Under the pieces are notes generated by a model. It was not told the DNA's origin, did no database searches, and worked only from the letters and a program-made list of their open reading frames with translations. The position numbers and the translations under genes were made by a program. A stretch of DNA of 7,115 bases, taken from contig CANMFV010000052.1 of NCBI GenBank assembly GCA_947496835.1, positions 1-7,115 of the forward strand. Reading direction: 5' to 3'. The stretch's first letter is position 1. Each line of letters starts with the position of its first letter. Shown here in pieces: positions 4,980 through 7,115 of the stretch. This DNA is from Flavobacteriales bacterium (GTDB lineage: Bacteria; Bacteroidota; Bacteroidia; Flavobacteriales_D; Crocinitomicaceae).

Positions 4980-7115
4980 TTACTGCTTGATTAATTCCTT
5001 TGTGTAGACACGCTGATTGGTGATAATTCTCACCAAATATGTTCCCGCATTCATAGAAGAAAGGTCCAAAAATGATTCCGCAAAAAACTGCGTCGCATTC
5101 ATTTTTTCCTGCAGCAATTTTCTGCCAGATAAATCGTAGAGTTCAATTGAGGCATCGTTGTATACTGAACCACTGACTTCAACGGTTGTGACACCATTTG
5201 TGGGATTCGGGAAAATCGCAATTTCATGCGCCAACGCTTCTTCTTTCACACCTAGCGTGAATCCAACGGAAAAATCGTATCTGTGGTAACTGCCAAAATC
5301 AGCGGGGAAAAACTCAATGTATGAACCACCTACTTGACGCAAACGCATTTGACCAGTCGTTTCACCTTCTACTTGATTCGAATACCAGAAACCAAGGCCA
5401 TCGTCATCCGAATCTTCAATGATAATGGAATAGCAGCCTGGAGCCAAGTTGAACGTATCCTTGTATTGTGTTTGATTTGTCAAATTATCGCGTTCAAACA
5501 AAATGTTTCCAGCATGATCCACCATGCGGTATTTATTCTCGCTCGCCTTATTGTTCGTTGTTAGCCAAATAAAGAAAGGACCATCAATACGCTCCGGAGC
5601 ATCAAACTTCGTGGATCTTAAACTATTTTGATTGTATTCATCTTCACCAATGATGCCATTGACATCCGCAACCCATGCTGTAAACGTTTTATTGCTGTTA
5701 TAATCCATCCACCAATCGACATTATCTACGGGCAATTCGATTACCGTCTCTTCTAAAAAACCTAAGTTTCCGGTCCAATCATAAACGATGTTTACTCCGT
5801 AGGTAATCCATGCGAAGATGCGGCAAGATGTCAAAGGCTGCGCTCCTGTATTTTTTAATACCACACGTGGATTTTGACATGTAGGATTCCATTTTCCGTA
5901 ATATTCCCAGTTATTTGGATTCAAAACATCCGAAATAGATGCGTCATTTTGAAAATTAGGCGCAGAATAAGAAATCAAATCATAGGCTGCGATGTAATTT
6001 CCTCCCGCCTGACCTGGATCATTTCCGGGCACAGCATTAATGGCATAATCTAATTTTACCGTGTCACCTGGTGTTACGTAAGGTGTTAATTCAAATTCGT
6101 GTTCTTTTACTCGGTCGCCTGGACACCATCCCTCACGAGCATATGGCCATGTTCCACCTTGACCAATATTTGGATTGTCTCCACATTCCGTAGACTGCCA
6201 GATATTCCAGTTAAAACGAGGAACGCCATCCACTTTAATCTGGTGATCATTCGCGACCCATTCGCAGCATGCAAAATCTCCAACTTGCCCATGTCCGGAC
6301 ATTCTTGTTTTAATTTTGAATGTTTCAGAGGTGTCCGCTAGAATGATTGGTTTCTCTTGCAGAACAACATCATTGGCCATTTGAGCAAAATTGTATGACT
6401 TAAAGTCACTCCAAATTGGCTGACGTGAATGCACATCTCTAGGTGGTATTCCTTTAATAAATGCAAATTTCAAGTCGATTAATTCTTGCGTATTGTGCGC
6501 TGCTAAATCCACTAAACCTTTCAAGTACATTTGATAATCAGTTACATCATATTTCCAAGTGAATCCGTTTGGACCTAGGTCGAATTGAATTCCATATGGT
6601 GTAATATATCGTGCAATTTCAACGTCATTAATCAATTCAAATGGTGGATTATAACAAACAATTGAGGTATTGACTAATTGATTTGAGGTTGAATAGGGAG
6701 ACTGACTGATAACATTGTTGTTTTGATCAAACACATACGAATCTCCTTGTGGAACGCCAACATAACTTGCAACAATATCAAAATGTCTAAATAAAGGCAT
6801 TTGGGAGAATATAACGATTGGCTCAATGATTTTCTTTTGATTTAAAACAGATGTTTGTACAACCGCATTACTAATCCCTTGACCAAACGATAGTAATGGC
6901 ATAAATGCCTCTTGTTTAATTCCTGCCAATGGTAATTCATCAAATTTGATCATGCCAAATTGTGAAGGCATTAACTTAAATTGATTGGGTGTTTTATCCA
7001 CTGCATATTTGAGGTTGTCAAAATCATAATACACTTTCAAATTCGCCCAATTCGGATGGCTCGTGTCTATTTTTTTCTGATAATTTGCTAGAATTGTCAC
7101 TTGAGGAAGTGCTAC
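4980..7115 (-). CDS. Secreted PNGase F-like (peptide-N-glycosidase F-related) protein with T9SS sorting domain, 5' end outside window
   Basis: The frame is open to the right edge (the first visible codons read VALPQVTIL), so the N-terminus and signal peptide are missing. A GTG at 7100 is internal and should not be taken as the start. Of 711 visible residues (numbered from the edge), about 90-225 match the PNGase F N-domain (EIARYITPYG 166-175; YDVTDY 189-194; FIKGIP 219-224). About 265-385 match the C-domain: SGHG (273-276), CCEW (283-286), and GGTWPYAREGWCPG (320-333). The family cleaves N-glycans from asparagine. From memory of PNGase F, Glu285 matches catalytic Glu206, Arg327 matches Arg248, and Cys311/Cys331 match the Cys231-Cys252 disulfide. 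Asp113 in FRHFDIVAS may match the essential Asp60, but the CDEWDR motif is not intact. Then come beta-rich regions (one with EDSDDDGLGFWY, 567-578) and a T9SS sorting domain (from about 625; IAIFPNPTNG, ending ELIKQ). Activity is uncertain. Confidence 0.88.
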   Translation of the reverse strand, partial: VALPQVTILANYQKKIDTSHPNWANLKVYYDFDNLKYAVDKTPNQFKLMPSQFGMIKFDELPLAGIKQEAFMPLLSFGQGISNAVVQTSVLNQKKIIEPIVIFSQMPLFRHFDIVASYVGVPQGDSYVFDQNNNVISQSPYSTSNQLVNTSIVCYNPPFELINDVEIARYITPYGIQFDLGPNGFTWKYDVTDYQMYLKGLVDLAAHNTQELIDLKFAFIKGIPPRDVHSRQPIWSDFKSYNFAQMANDVVLQEKPIILADTSETFKIKTRMSGHGQVGDFACCEWVANDHQIKVDGVPRFNWNIWQSTECGDNPNIGQGGTWPYAREGWCPGDRVKEHEFELTPYVTPGDTVKLDYAINAVPGNDPGQAGGNYIAAYDLISYSAPNFQNDASISDVLNPNNWEYYGKWNPTCQNPRVVLKNTGAQPLTSCRIFAWITYGVNIVYDWTGNLGFLEETVIELPVDNVDWWMDYNSNKTFTAWVADVNGIIGEDEYNQNSLRSTKFDAPERIDGPFFIWLTTNNKASENKYRMVDHAGNILFERDNLTNQTQYKDTFNLAPGCYSIIIEDSDDDGLGFWYSNQVEGETTGQMRLRQVGGSYIEFFPADFGSYHRYDFSVGFTLGVKEEALAHEIAIFPNPTNGVTTVEVSGSVYNDASIELYDLSGRKLLQEKMNATQFFAESFLDLSSMNAGTYLVRIITNQRVYTKELIKQ

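Noticed and set aside
6099..6341. Plus-strand and alternative minus-strand open frames inside the PNGase-like gene
   Set aside because: They overlap the conserved GHG, CCEW and GWCPG motifs of the real frame and show no recognisable protein features of their own.
1..7115. Possible mobile element, CRISPR array, tRNA/rRNA or defence system
   Set aside because: There is no transposase or integrase, no regularly spaced repeats, no RNA gene signature and no known defence domains; all long coding frames are accounted for by ordinary envelope and secretion genes.

Overview
The window looks like chromosomal DNA from a member of the Bacteroidota, most likely order Flavobacteriales. The DNA is AT-rich. 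Two large secreted proteins end in type IX secretion (T9SS) type A sorting domains with the PNPT motif. Several families present (choice-of-anchor B, a MORN-repeat-like secreted protein, a secreted PNGase F relative) are typical of this group. Ribosome binding sites are weak or absent, as is usual there. A genus such as Fluviicola or another Crocinitomicaceae member would fit, but that is an impression and was not tested.

Layout. Positions 1-4102 are a minus-strand cluster, read right to left: a tiny single-span membrane protein (4004-4102), a 780-residue T9SS-exported choice-of-anchor B protein (1651-3993), a family 2 polyprenyl-phosphate-type glycosyltransferase (669-1622), a HAD-superfamily phosphatase (130-669), and the first 44 codons of a secreted MORN-repeat-like protein (1-133, cut by the window edge). 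The last three are tightly coupled by TAATG and ATGA stop/start overlaps. Positions 4103-4250 are a short divergent intergenic region. A plus-strand DUF1003 membrane protein (4251-4979) follows. It ends exactly where a convergent minus-strand gene ends (4980). That gene runs off the right edge and encodes a secreted PNGase F-like protein with a T9SS sorting domain.

Function. The glycosyltransferase and phosphatase suggest an envelope sugar-transfer or sugar-phosphate step in the inner membrane and cytoplasm. The two T9SS cargo proteins are expected outside the cell or on its surface. No defence system, CRISPR array, mobile element, tRNA or rRNA is visible. The points most worth a second look are the 32-residue membrane ORF placed 10 bases before the choice-of-anchor B gene, the degenerate active site of the PNGase F relative, the zero-gap convergent gene pair, and the duplicated start region of the DUF1003 gene.
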